Assembly: GCA_964397425.1 (NCBI GenBank)
Contig: CAYNID010000004.1
Location: forward strand, 152,980 to 216,979
DNA length: 64,000 nucleotides
Source: Hallerella sp964397425
Lineage (GTDB): Bacteria > Fibrobacterota > Fibrobacteria > Fibrobacterales > Fibrobacteraceae
Direction: 5' to 3'
Below are positions 8,230-17,195 of the stretch, piece by piece; the first letter of the stretch is position 1; each line of letters begins with the position of its first letter. The notes beneath the pieces were generated by a model. It was not told where the DNA came from. It did no database searches and saw only the letters and a list, made by a program, of their open reading frames with translations. Both the position numbers and the translations under genes were made by a program.

Positions 8230-8523
8230 CATTTTACGAAAACGGCACGCCTTTGCCGCCTAAACCGAGCAAAACTCGCCAAATAGCAGAAAAGGCTTCC
8301 CGTGCGAATCCCATCAAAAAGAGTTTCCCGTCCACAGCCCAATTTCTAATTCCTAATTTCTCATTACCAATTACTACTCCCTCTTCCCTAATCCCTCATA
8401 CTGCATTCCTCATTCCACGAAAACGGCTTGTCTGCACAGTCCAAACCGTACAAAATTCAACCAATTCGCAGAAAAGGCTCCCCGTAAAAACCCCTCCAAA
8501 GAAAGTTTCCTGTTCGCGGCTCC
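8230..8523. repeat. Duplicated ~112-nt unit (two divergent direct copies)
   Basis: Copy A (8230-8340) and copy B (8411-8523) align along their length, with anchors ACGAAAACGGC, AAACCG, GCAGAAAAGGCT, CCCGT and GTTTCC in the same order. The copies start 181 nt apart and are clearly diverged. Each is followed by a heptamer array (8341-8417 and 8524-8614), so the true repeating unit seems to be unit plus array. No ORF is supported in this gap. Confidence 0.75.
8341..8417. repeat. Degenerate heptanucleotide tandem array 1 (11 units)
   Basis: The 77 bases divide exactly into heptamers: AATTTCT, AATTCCT, AATTTCT, CATTACC, AATTACT, ACTCCCT, CTTCCCT, AATCCCT, CATACTG, CATTCCT, CATTCCA. The consensus is roughly NATTCCN. 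Short tandemly repeated repetitive heptamers of this style are known from intergenic regions of cyanobacteria; relation to those is only by resemblance. Confidence 0.8.
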
Positions 8524-8614
8524 AATTCCGCATTCCGAATTACGAATTCCGAATTACACATTCCACTCTTCACACTTCAAACTCCCAATACCCAATTTCT
8601 AATTCCTAATTTTT
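8524..8614. repeat. Degenerate heptanucleotide tandem array 2 (13 units)
   Basis: Thirteen consecutive heptamers from AATTCCG, CATTCCG, AATTACG, AATTCCG, AATTACA, CATTCCA through AATTTCT, AATTCCT, AATTTTT. The array runs into the 3' end of the methyltransferase gene: its stop codon (8606-8608, minus strand) lies inside the last two units. Confidence 0.8.
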
Positions 8615-9745
8615 CAAAGTCAACACTTTGCCGATATAGTCTTTGATTTTCTTTTCAAAACAACCCACATCCTTTGACTGCGTGCCGATGATTTCCGGAT
8701 GATAAAAACCGGCGACAGCAACAGCGGATTCCGTCACCGAACCAAAAGTCCTTTTGTCGAACGGAACGTCAAAATTTCCCATCCAATAGGGAACTTCCGC
8801 GAAGCGTTTAAAGCAATCCACATAACAATAATACGGGAGCTTTTGCGGATCCACATCGACGGCGTTTGCCGTCCGTTCCTTCAAAAAAGTCCGGCTGCGT
8901 TTCAACGCATTGATGTCGCGCAACGTGTAAAAGAGAATTTCCGGATTGTAACGATTTTTCCCAGGGTATTTCTCGACAAAATCCGAGACGTAATCCCAAT
9001 CCGAAAGTGAAAAAACGGCTCCTTCGACTGTCCGGAATTTCGCATTCCAAACGTCAGCAAACTGAAGCCCGTTCCCCGGCGTTCTTTTGTAAAGCGCTAC
9101 AATGACCGGGAATCCGTTCACTGTAGAAGTCCCCGCAAATTCCCGGCTGTCGAATACGATGTGTTCCTGCAGGGAATAGTTTTCAAAAAAGGACTTCGCC
9201 GCTTTGAAATTCGCCTTTTTGATCAGATAAGAAAGCGGATGTAAAATCACCGCATAATCCGCTTTCAATTTGTCATACGACTTCAAAAAGGAAATTCCAA
9301 AATCCCGAGAACGAAGGTCCGCATCAATTTGAAGATCGCCGCGCTTTATCCGACGCCTGATTTGGGACGTAACGTCATTATAGGGCGGATTTCCCACGAC
9401 GACAAGAGTTTCTCCATCCCGGATTTTGAACCTGCTACGAGATGTTTTGAAAAGGGCATTTTCGTTGAATGTTTCGACTTTTGGAAAAACGCGTTTGACA
9501 GTCTCCACGGCGACAGCGTCCGCATCGTTTCCCACATACCGGTTTCCGGGCAGGGACTCTTGCAATTCAAAAAACGCCCCGTATCCGCATGAGCTGTCCA
9601 AAACCGCATTTCCGGACAACAGCCCATATCGAATCAGCCAGTCCCGGACGAGTGAAACGTATTTTTTCGGCGTGTAAAAACTTCCCCGGTTAATCCGTTC
9701 CACTGCATCGAGGTGAGACTGTGCGTGAATATCCGTTTTTTCCAA
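8606..9745 (-). CDS. Orphan adenine-specific DNA methyltransferase
   Basis: 379 aa from TTG 9745, chosen because AGGAG lies 5 nt upstream and the start follows the GH57 stop by one base; a TTG at 9775 is possible but has no ribosome site. The order of motifs is that of gamma-class N6-adenine methyltransferases: motif X GSFYTP (residues 21-26), motif I LDSSCGYGAFF (about 49-59), and motif IV NPPY (119-122). The C-terminal half (about 200-379) should hold the target-recognition region and carries PYYCYVDCFKRFAEVPYW. No restriction endonuclease gene is next to it, so it may be regulatory or a leftover of a restriction system. The last codons are formed by heptamer repeat sequence. Confidence 0.85.
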   Translation of the reverse strand: MEKTDIHAQSHLDAVERINRGSFYTPKKYVSLVRDWLIRYGLLSGNAVLDSSCGYGAFFELQESLPGNRYVGNDADAVAVETVKRVFPKVETFNENALFKTSRSRFKIRDGETLVVVGNPPYNDVTSQIRRRIKRGDLQIDADLRSRDFGISFLKSYDKLKADYAVILHPLSYLIKKANFKAAKSFFENYSLQEHIVFDSREFAGTSTVNGFPVIVALYKRTPGNGLQFADVWNAKFRTVEGAVFSLSDWDYVSDFVEKYPGKNRYNPEILFYTLRDINALKRSRTFLKERTANAVDVDPQKLPYYCYVDCFKRFAEVPYWMGNFDVPFDKRTFGSVTESAVAVAGFYHPEIIGTQSKDVGCFEKKIKDYIGKVLTLKN

Positions 9746-9746
9746 T

Positions 9747-12182
9747 TCAGCTCCTGTCGGACCCTCTTCGCTCAAAATTCAGCCAGTCAAACATCGGCAA
9801 CAAGGCGCGGTTCCCCGGATTTTCCGTATCGGCGATATACTTTTGATAACTGGGGAACACCTGGTTTTCAAGAGAAGTTTTGTCGATGTTCAAGTTGAGC
9901 CAGCCCGCCATCGATATCAGTCCCGTGATATGCTTGACAACATTCTCTTCGCAATTTGCAGATGCCTTTTCTATCAATTCCGAAAGTTTTTTGTGGAACA
10001 TCCGGCCTGTGCCGCCAAACGAGAAATGCGTCCGCAATTCAATTGCTTCGTCCACCAAATGATGAACATCTTCCAGCAGTTTTTCATCGTGCCCTTTCAA
10101 ATATTCAAGGGCCATCTCGTGAATTTTCGCGTTGATTTCCAAAGAAAGCGCCTTGCGCATCGTATCCGTGAGCGTGTGATCCTGATCGGCAAGAGAGTCT
10201 ATCGAAAGGCCGTGCGAAAGGGCAAAGCCGTTGAACGCCTTGGTGACTTCTTCTAACCGGGAGCGCGTCAACAGCTGATTGATATGGCGCAAAGAATCGC
10301 TTATCAAATGCCGCATCCGCACGACGTACGCAGTCGGGAATAGATTTTTCAACTCTGCAATCGAAACATCCGGATTGTCGACAAACGAAACGGAAGACGG
10401 TTCCACGCCGCTGAAAACAACAGCAACAATCCGGCCCATTTTGTCGTTGACGACAAGAATTGTCGCTTCTGTACGTTCTGCGATATCCGCATCATCAAAC
10501 ACAACTTCTACAATCGTTTCGTTTTTCCGCGAACCGACAATCCGCGCCACCATCCGGGAATCCACTTTTGACGGATCTTCGAATTTATCCAGTCCCATGT
10601 GAAGAACGACAGCCCTTTCCGCCAAAAGCTTCAGGGCGACAGGCATGTCGGGCATCGCATAGCGGACAAAAACTTCTGTTCCGCTCCAGTGGTGTTCATT
10701 CGACTGCGCGCGGCCAAGAATGCTCATGAACTGATCGCGCAGCGGATGATTGATGGGAAGGAACGGGCGCAAAAGTTCCATGGCGCGTTCTGCATAGCGC
10801 ATGTTTTGCACCGGTTCAAGGCCTTCGATGTCGTTGAAGAACCAGCCACAGCTCGTGAATGAGAACAGGCAGAATTTTTGAATTTCCAACAGGCGAACCG
10901 CCGTCGCGCGGGCTTTGGAATCGTCTGGATTTTTCAAAATTTCGCCAAGAAATTTGTCTTTGCGGGAACCGTCTTCGGGCTTCACCAGAACATCGACATA
11001 ACGGTTCCGTGCTTCCCAAGGATCCACTTTTGAAATCTTTTCAAATTCGCGGAGGAAAACGTCATCGGCAAATTTTTTCAAATAGTTCATGGCGTCGCGG
11101 AGGGGCGTTCTCCACTTTTGATTCCAACCGGGGCCGCCACCTGTCGAACATCCGCAATCGCGATACCAACGGCCAACGCCATGCGCGCAGCTCCAGGCGC
11201 AACCTTCCGAATGGGCGTTTTTCAGTTTGACTTCGTATTGGGGCGGAAAATGTTCGCGAAACCAGCCAAAGTTCACAGGCACCATGTCATGTTCCGGCGC
11301 ATAATGGTTAAAAAGCCAAGCGGCGCACATATCGCCAAACGGTTCATGGTGCCCATAAGATTCCCCGTCCGTTCCAATGCTCACCAGTTGAGGCTCGTCA
11401 CGGTTCGGATCGAACGCGTCTTGAATCCGTTTTCCAAAGACATTCGCGTCGCGGAGAAGATGTTCAAAGCCCACCGCACTAGAAAGCCACGGGTTGTAAA
11501 AGAACACGTCCAAATAGCCGTCGCAGATTTTGTTGCCTTCGGCATCTACCGGGAATATGCGGTATGGCCGCGTCGTATCGATATCCGTATTTTCGCAACC
11601 TTTCCAATCCTTTCCTCCGATGGGGCGGAAACTTTCCGCTTGCGTCGGAGAAAGAATGGTAAACTGGATTCCTTCGCGGATAAGATCCACGACAACATCC
11701 ATGTTGATGGCTGTTTCTGCAAGCCACATCGCTTCGGGCTTTCTTCCAAAATGCGATTCAAAATCGGCAATTCCCCAGCGAATTTGCGTGATGCGATCTT
11801 GCGGAGACGCTAACGGCATGATGATGTGGTTATAAACCTGCGCAATCGCGTTTCCATGACCAAGGCGCTTTAGCGTTTTCGCATCGGCTTCTTGAATCCG
11901 ACGATAAGTGTCCGGCAGATGAGTGCGAATCCAGCCCATCAAGGTCGGGCCCATGTTGAAGCTCATGTATTCATAATTGTTGACAATATTTTGAATGCGG
12001 CCGGAAGCGGAAAGGATTCGGCTCGCAGCATTGGGGCTGTAACACTGCGCCGCGATTCGGTCATTCCAGTCGTGAAACGGCGAGGCGCTCGGTTGATTTT
12101 CAATTTCCCCGGTCCAAGGATTTTCACGGGGCGGCTGATAAAAGTGTCCGTGAATTGCAAAATAAAGCGGTTGTTTTGACAT
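9747..12182 (-). CDS. Glycoside hydrolase family 57-type protein (DUF3536-containing)
   Basis: 811 aa. The start MSKQPLYFAIHGHFYQPPRENPW and the segments EAMWLAETAINMDVVVDLI and IGTDGESYGHHEPFGDM are characteristic of the GH57 alpha-amylase/alpha-mannosidase superfamily; the His and Glu/Asp clusters fit the TIM-like barrel active site. The C-terminal ~450 residues correspond to the DUF3536 region, with HSEGCAWSCAHGVGRW and a Cys-rich DCGCSTGGG loop. No signal peptide is visible, so it is cytoplasmic. A role in glycogen or alpha-glucan metabolism is likely from the family, but the substrate is unproven. It sits 29 nt after queA and is followed by the coupled methyltransferase. Confidence 0.85.
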   Translation of the reverse strand: MSKQPLYFAIHGHFYQPPRENPWTGEIENQPSASPFHDWNDRIAAQCYSPNAASRILSASGRIQNIVNNYEYMSFNMGPTLMGWIRTHLPDTYRRIQEADAKTLKRLGHGNAIAQVYNHIIMPLASPQDRITQIRWGIADFESHFGRKPEAMWLAETAINMDVVVDLIREGIQFTILSPTQAESFRPIGGKDWKGCENTDIDTTRPYRIFPVDAEGNKICDGYLDVFFYNPWLSSAVGFEHLLRDANVFGKRIQDAFDPNRDEPQLVSIGTDGESYGHHEPFGDMCAAWLFNHYAPEHDMVPVNFGWFREHFPPQYEVKLKNAHSEGCAWSCAHGVGRWYRDCGCSTGGGPGWNQKWRTPLRDAMNYLKKFADDVFLREFEKISKVDPWEARNRYVDVLVKPEDGSRKDKFLGEILKNPDDSKARATAVRLLEIQKFCLFSFTSCGWFFNDIEGLEPVQNMRYAERAMELLRPFLPINHPLRDQFMSILGRAQSNEHHWSGTEVFVRYAMPDMPVALKLLAERAVVLHMGLDKFEDPSKVDSRMVARIVGSRKNETIVEVVFDDADIAERTEATILVVNDKMGRIVAVVFSGVEPSSVSFVDNPDVSIAELKNLFPTAYVVRMRHLISDSLRHINQLLTRSRLEEVTKAFNGFALSHGLSIDSLADQDHTLTDTMRKALSLEINAKIHEMALEYLKGHDEKLLEDVHHLVDEAIELRTHFSFGGTGRMFHKKLSELIEKASANCEENVVKHITGLISMAGWLNLNIDKTSLENQVFPSYQKYIADTENPGNRALLPMFDWLNFERRGSDRS

Positions 12183-12211
12183 GTTGTTAATTATTCCGTT
12201 GTCTAAAGTTG

Positions 12212-13258
12212 TTAAAGAATCAGCATCCCATCGCCGTAACTGAACAGGTGAAGTCCGTGTTCAACGGCATAATGGTAAGCGGCAAGAGTTTTTTCCCGCC
12301 CGTAAAAAGCGGCAACGAGCAAAATGAGCGAACTTTTCGGCCAATGAAAATTTGTCAAAATGCCATTCGCAATTTTATAACGGTAACCCGGGTAAAAGAA
12401 AGCGTGCGTAACTCCCGTTTGCGCCTTGAGCGTTCCATCTTCGGCTGCAACCGTTTCAATGACGCGGGTGCTTGTCGTTCCAATGGGAACTATGCGACCG
12501 CCCGCCTTGCGGGATTCGTTGATGAGTTCCGCATTTTCTTCGGTCAATTCGTAATGTTCCCCATGCATCTGGTGATTCCGAAAATCTTCTTCCGAAATAT
12601 TCTGGAATGTTCCCGGTCCAACATGGAGCGTCACTTCGGCGACTTTCACCCCTTTCGCTTTTAACTCGGCAAGCATTTGTTCACTGAAATGCAAACTGGC
12701 AGTCGGAGCGGCGACCGCACCATTGTATTTGGCGAAAATAGTCTGATAAGCTTTTTTGTCTTCTTCATCGTCCGGACGGTTGATATACGGCGGAAGGGGA
12801 ACATGCCCTTGACGGTTCATCACGGCTTCAAGTTCCACGGGCGTCGCGTCAAAGCGCAAAATACGCGCTCCATCCGGATTCACGCCTTCAACCCACACGC
12901 GGACTCCGGCGATTTCAAGCTCCCTGCCCACAGGAAACGCCTTACCGGGACGCACCCAGGCTTCCCAGCGCGCCTTTCCCTCTTCACTGGGAAAGAGCGT
13001 TTGCACCAACAGGATTTCCACCTGGCCGCCGTGCAACGTATGCCCAAACAAACGCGCCGGAATCACTTTGGTATTGTTCACCACAATGCAATCTCCGGAA
13101 CGGAAAAAATCAACCATCCGGGCCGCCGGAACAATTTCAAGCGGGCCGCCATCTTGTGGGCAATGCAAAATTTTGGTTTTGCCTTTTCCCGGTGACCGCG
13201 TCGCTATCAACTCTTTGGGAAATTCAAACGAATAGTCGGAAAGTCGATTCGAAATCAT
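12212..13258 (-). CDS. queA: tRNA preQ1(34) S-adenosylmethionine ribosyltransferase-isomerase QueA
   Basis: 348 aa. QueA transfers and isomerises the ribosyl moiety of SAM onto preQ1 at tRNA position 34, forming epoxyqueuosine. Typical segments are FPKELIATRSPGKGKTKIL near the start, then GDCIVVNNTKVIPARL, APTASLHFSEQML and VGPGTFQ, ending with the family pattern TNFHWPKSSLILLVAAFYG followed by HLFSYGDGMLIL. The start overlaps the stop of the WYL regulator (ATGA), and GAAGG lies 5 nt before it. No other queuosine genes are in the window. Confidence 0.97.
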   Translation of the reverse strand: MISNRLSDYSFEFPKELIATRSPGKGKTKILHCPQDGGPLEIVPAARMVDFFRSGDCIVVNNTKVIPARLFGHTLHGGQVEILLVQTLFPSEEGKARWEAWVRPGKAFPVGRELEIAGVRVWVEGVNPDGARILRFDATPVELEAVMNRQGHVPLPPYINRPDDEEDKKAYQTIFAKYNGAVAAPTASLHFSEQMLAELKAKGVKVAEVTLHVGPGTFQNISEEDFRNHQMHGEHYELTEENAELINESRKAGGRIVPIGTTSTRVIETVAAEDGTLKAQTGVTHAFFYPGYRYKIANGILTNFHWPKSSLILLVAAFYGREKTLAAYHYAVEHGLHLFSYGDGMLIL

Positions 13259-14238
13259 AACGCCTTCGCTGATTTTTCAAGCAAATCCCGCAATTCTTTT
13301 TTGAGATTTTCGGGCTCGTTAATTTTGACAAACGGCAAAACGCCAAGCAGCCAACTGCGGAGATCGGGAGTGTCAAAAATGGAAAGTTCGACAACCATCG
13401 GATTTTGCTGCCGGAATTTCACCGGAGGATTAAAATGCGCTTCGTGGAATTGCGTTTTCAACCACGGATCTTCTACCGTCATCACCAATTTGATTTTCGG
13501 ATAATTGTTTTCGTTTGAAATTCCGATGAATTTTCCAAAACAGTTGAGGTAAAGTTTTTTGTAGTCAAATTCAATCGGCGGAAAATACGCTCCTGTCTTA
13601 TGGAAATTTTTAATCCGCCGCACGGCGAACAGCTTGATTTGTTCACCGACCTTTCCCACCAGATAAAGCGTGTCTATCCGCAAAATAAGTTTAAGCGGGC
13701 ACACTTCCCATTTTTCTTCTTTGGAATCGCGCGCCGCTTTATAAGTCACGTTCAACTTGGCGCGCAATTTGATGGCATCCAAGATTTTGTCGACATTTGA
13801 ATCGCGATCCGGACGACGTTCGTCATATTCCGAAAAAGGTCCCAGGTCAAAAATGAAATCTTCATCGACATTCATCGCCCGGCTCACCAGTTCCGTATCC
13901 GAAGCCGGGTCTCCAGAAAGAAAACGGACAGCCCGTTCAAGATGTTTTCCGTGAAGCGCAGAAATGCCTGTGCGCTCTAAAACTTTTTGCACCGACTTGA
14001 GTCCACGAATAATCGCATCGGGCCGTTTCGCCGCCATCGGATGCAAGAAATACCGTTTTGGAGAAGTCTTTTCAATTTGAAGCCCGCAATCCTCCGCTTT
14101 GAGGACTTCGAGATACCTGTAAATAGACCGCTGATTGCAATTCATGTACTCGGCGAGTTCCGAAAGCGTCGCGGACCGATTGGGCGGACTGAGGCGATTT
14201 TTCAATTCGTTTAATTTTTTGTAAGTTGACTTGGCCAT
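13255..14238 (-). CDS. WYL-domain transcriptional regulator
   Basis: 327 aa. The N-terminal winged helix-turn-helix (residues about 1-75; ATLSELAEYMNCNQRSIYRYLEVL) is of the DeoR-like kind. The middle and C-terminal region (about 140-320) carries the WYL fold: LNVTYKAARDSKEEKWEVCPLKLILRIDTLYLVGK, then LFAVRRIKNF. The eponymous WYL residues appear as LYLVG. WYL domains bind ligands such as nucleic acids or nucleotides; targets are unknown. GGAGGG precedes the ATG. It sits between the zinc-ribbon/BON gene (28-bp overlap) and queA (ATGA overlap), so the three are cotranscribed. Confidence 0.88.
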   Translation of the reverse strand: MAKSTYKKLNELKNRLSPPNRSATLSELAEYMNCNQRSIYRYLEVLKAEDCGLQIEKTSPKRYFLHPMAAKRPDAIIRGLKSVQKVLERTGISALHGKHLERAVRFLSGDPASDTELVSRAMNVDEDFIFDLGPFSEYDERRPDRDSNVDKILDAIKLRAKLNVTYKAARDSKEEKWEVCPLKLILRIDTLYLVGKVGEQIKLFAVRRIKNFHKTGAYFPPIEFDYKKLYLNCFGKFIGISNENNYPKIKLVMTVEDPWLKTQFHEAHFNPPVKFRQQNPMVVELSIFDTPDLRSWLLGVLPFVKINEPENLKKELRDLLEKSAKAL

Positions 14239-15497
14239 TCAGCCCTCCTATCCGTTTCCACACGCAGCCGGGTCGAAACTTTCACCCCTTTAGCAGCCCG
14301 GATAACGGCAATGTTGAACAAACTTTTTTGCAACACGTTTTCCACGCAACCTTCTACGACAATGCCATCTTCAAGCGGAATCACATGGTAACGGTACTTG
14401 GAATATTTGGGATTTTCCGACAAGATTTTTTTCAAATTTTCGGCGCGTTTCACCATTTCCGCAGGCGGTTCAGGAACTTCTTCCAGTTCAAGGGAGATGT
14501 CGTTCAATCCTTCTATCCGGCAAAGGCGTTCCCGAATTTTTTCCGGGCTCTTACCGGCAAGGCAATAAGCGTTGACAGTCATCGCCCCGCTGCAAACAGA
14601 AACTTCGTAACTGAACAGGGGCGATTCCGCCGATTCCAAAATACGGAGGGCTTGATTTCGCAAATCCGCATCGGGAACAGTAACGCCGTCGACGTTTACC
14701 TGCAACAGGTCTATGACTCCACGAAACTCCTGCAAATTATTCACTTCGCGAATAATTTTTTCCTTGTCCAAATAACGCGGAACCGCGCCATAAACATAGG
14801 CGATGTTGTGAACGACATTCGCTTTGACATTGGCCAAAAGTTTTGAATCCAAGAACGAGAGCTTTTCGTTCAAACGGCAAAGCAAAACCGAATCGGGAAG
14901 CGGCTGATTTTCTTCTGGCAACGTGATGAATAGAATTTTTCCATTTTCCAGTTGCACAACCCGTTTTTCCAAATCGCCATCCACGACTGTTCCGACAACC
15001 GTTCCAATCGCCTTGCGGAGAACATGATAAACCGGATCCCCTAAAAGAGTCTGTCCGATTTGCGCCGGAAGCAGGCGGTATCCCATGGGGGCCGCGGTAT
15101 CAAATTGGGAAAGCGCGGGACGGGTGAATTTTTCCGAACGGCCTTCCCCAAAATTCAACACGACAACGTCTTCTTCATTCGTGTTATAAACGGCATCGAT
15201 TTTTCCCGGGCGGGATTTTCCATCCACATAAAGCCAGTCACCCGGCGAAAGTCTGCTCCGGCTCAACAGCTTTGCATAGTCTTCATTTTGCCGCAAATCT
15301 CCAAAGTATAACTCTTTCGAAAAGACGGCAAAAAATGATTCGCAAACGCCGCATTGGCAAACAAGCGGAATATCCGGGGGAATTTCACCGCGGACGGAAA
15401 ACGGCTCTTTGGAAAGAACACCGTGAGACGTTATTGCGCGACATTCCGCACAATAAAGTTTTTTTTCCAGAATCCGATGCTTCCAAAACCGGAGCAT
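14211..15497 (-). CDS. Zinc-ribbon and BON-like domain protein of unknown function
   Basis: 428 aa; I do not recognise a named family for the whole protein. Residues about 16-54 contain CAEC and CQCGVC, a likely zinc ribbon. Residues about 85-200 look like two small beta domains (LSPGDWLYVDGKSRPGKIDAVY; IGTVVGTVVDGDLEKRVVQLENGK). The C-terminal half has repeats of BON-like character (bacterial OsmY and nodulation): KIIREVNNLQEFRGVIDLLQV, then ALRILESAESPLFSYEVSV, and a last one ending VVEGCVENVLQKSLFNIAVI. No signal peptide or membrane segment. It lies 7 nt after gltX and overlaps the WYL regulator by 28 bp, which suggests operonic expression. No clear ribosome site is visible at the ATG. Confidence 0.65.
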   Translation of the reverse strand: MLRFWKHRILEKKLYCAECRAITSHGVLSKEPFSVRGEIPPDIPLVCQCGVCESFFAVFSKELYFGDLRQNEDYAKLLSRSRLSPGDWLYVDGKSRPGKIDAVYNTNEEDVVVLNFGEGRSEKFTRPALSQFDTAAPMGYRLLPAQIGQTLLGDPVYHVLRKAIGTVVGTVVDGDLEKRVVQLENGKILFITLPEENQPLPDSVLLCRLNEKLSFLDSKLLANVKANVVHNIAYVYGAVPRYLDKEKIIREVNNLQEFRGVIDLLQVNVDGVTVPDADLRNQALRILESAESPLFSYEVSVCSGAMTVNAYCLAGKSPEKIRERLCRIEGLNDISLELEEVPEPPAEMVKRAENLKKILSENPKYSKYRYHVIPLEDGIVVEGCVENVLQKSLFNIAVIRAAKGVKVSTRLRVETDRRAEWPSQLTKN

Positions 15498-15504
15498 TTG
15501 GTTT

Positions 15505-16974
15505 TTACGCCTGCATTAAAGGTTCTGCGACATCGATGCGGCGAAGAGTTTCTTCCTTGCCCACGACTTCAAAAAGTTCCCAAAGTCCAGGACCAGCCGT
15601 AACACCGGAAACCGCCAAACGAACGGCTCCGACCAAATCGCCCAATTTGCAGGAACGCTTTTCTGTAAGCGACAAGAATCCCTTTTCAATCGCCGCCGCC
15701 GAAAACGGCTCCACTGTCGCCAGCATTTCCCGGACAGCGTGGGCAATTTCCCGACTTCCGGCGCCCCAATGCTTGCGCATTCCCTTTTCGTCATACGTTT
15801 CCGGAGCCCGGAAAAAATACACGGCCATTTCGGCGAGATCCTTCAAAAAATGCGTACGCGGTTTCAAGAGTTCCACGATTTCGTTCAAACGCGCCGGGGA
15901 TTCTTCTGCGACAGAAATTCCCATCTTTTCAAGGCCTTTGGTCATTTCCGCCAAAAGGGTCGCGTTCGGAGTCGTGTGGATGTGCTGCATATTCATCCAT
16001 TGCAGTTTTTTCACATCGAACTTCACCGCCGTCGGGTGGATGCTTTCCAATTTGAAAGCCTGAATCATTTCGTCTAAAGACATCACCTCGCGGTCATCGC
16101 CCGGATTCCATCCCAAAAGGGCCAGATAATTGACCAACGTTTCCGGCAAATATCCTAAATCGCGGAATTCACCGACAGAAGCCGCCCCATTACGTTTGGA
16201 AAGTTTTCCGCCATTCTTGGAATCCAGGATAACCGGCAAATGGCACCAAACAGGCGGTTCCCAGCCAAAAGCCTGATAAAGCAGAACATGCTTGGGCGTA
16301 GAACTGATCCATTCGTCACCGCGCAAAACATGAGTCGTTCCCATCAGATGATCGTCGACGACACTTGCAAAATGATACGTGGGGAATCCGTCGCGTTTGA
16401 TAAGCACCAAATCATCGAGGACTTCGTTTTTGTATTCAATGTGCCCGCGGATCAAATCATCAAATCCTGTCACGCCCGTTTCCGGAATTTTAAAACGGAT
16501 GACCGCTTTTTCGCCAGCCCGAATCCGCGCTTCCGCTTCTTCACGGGAAATGCCGCGGCAATGCCTGTCGTAGCCCGTTTCCGGCGCTCCCGCTTTTTTC
16601 TGCGCCACGCGGACTTCGTTCAAACGCTCTTCGGAACAGAAGCAGTAATAAGCGAGTCCCGCATCCAACAGCTTCTGGATTTCGCGGTGATAAATATCCA
16701 ACCGTTCACTTTGAAAATAAGGGCCGCAATTTCCTTCGACGCCGGGGCCTTCATCCCATTGAAGCCCCAACCATTTCAAATCGCGCATCAAATCCTTGAG
16801 CGCTTCTTCGTTATAACGCTTGCGGTCCGTATCTTCGATTCGCAAATAAAAAGTCCCGCCAGTCGCCTTGGCAAAGAAGTAATTGTAAATCGCCGTCCGC
16901 GCGCCGCCGACATGAAGATAACCCGTTGGGCTAGGAGCAAAGCGGACTCTGACTTGACGTGTAGATTCTGACAT
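15505..16974 (-). CDS. gltX: Glutamyl-tRNA synthetase
   Basis: 489 aa from ATG 16974, chosen because AGAGG lies 6 nt upstream and the protein then begins MSESTRQVRVRFAPSPTGYL. Class I synthetase; the HIGH equivalent is LHVGG within SPTGYLHVGGARTAIYNYF and the KMSKS loop is KLSKRNG. The C-terminal anticodon-binding helical domain is complete. The catalytic insertion contains CFCSEE and a paired CRG, as in zinc-containing GluRS. It is the first gene of a string that continues into the zinc-ribbon/BON gene, the WYL regulator and queA. Confidence 0.96.
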   Translation of the reverse strand: MSESTRQVRVRFAPSPTGYLHVGGARTAIYNYFFAKATGGTFYLRIEDTDRKRYNEEALKDLMRDLKWLGLQWDEGPGVEGNCGPYFQSERLDIYHREIQKLLDAGLAYYCFCSEERLNEVRVAQKKAGAPETGYDRHCRGISREEAEARIRAGEKAVIRFKIPETGVTGFDDLIRGHIEYKNEVLDDLVLIKRDGFPTYHFASVVDDHLMGTTHVLRGDEWISSTPKHVLLYQAFGWEPPVWCHLPVILDSKNGGKLSKRNGAASVGEFRDLGYLPETLVNYLALLGWNPGDDREVMSLDEMIQAFKLESIHPTAVKFDVKKLQWMNMQHIHTTPNATLLAEMTKGLEKMGISVAEESPARLNEIVELLKPRTHFLKDLAEMAVYFFRAPETYDEKGMRKHWGAGSREIAHAVREMLATVEPFSAAAIEKGFLSLTEKRSCKLGDLVGAVRLAVSGVTAGPGLWELFEVVGKEETLRRIDVAEPLMQA

Positions 16975-17109
16975 ATAAACCTCTAAATACGAAAACTTCC
17001 GATTTTTCACAAAATAGTTTTTTGCGCAGGCCGTCATTTTTAACAGTGCGCGAAAATGTCAAGAAATGACACAAACGCATTCATCGTGGAAATTTTTTCA
17101 AAAAAGCTC

Positions 17110-17136
17110 TTGACAAAACTTTATAACAATTATAAT
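17110..17136 (+). promoter_or_regulatory. rubrerythrin promoter with PerR box
   Basis: TTGACA (17110-17115) and TATAAT (17131-17136) with a 15-nt spacer. Overlapping the -10 is TTATAACAATTATAA (17121-17135), which matches the Bacillus PerR-box consensus TTATAATnATTATAA at every defined position but one. The downstream Fur-family gene makes autoregulation by peroxide likely. Confidence 0.75.
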
Positions 17137-17195
17137 TTTATAGCAGTTACAACTTGTGCCACACAGAACAAGTCTGATAACAAGGAGACAATTTT

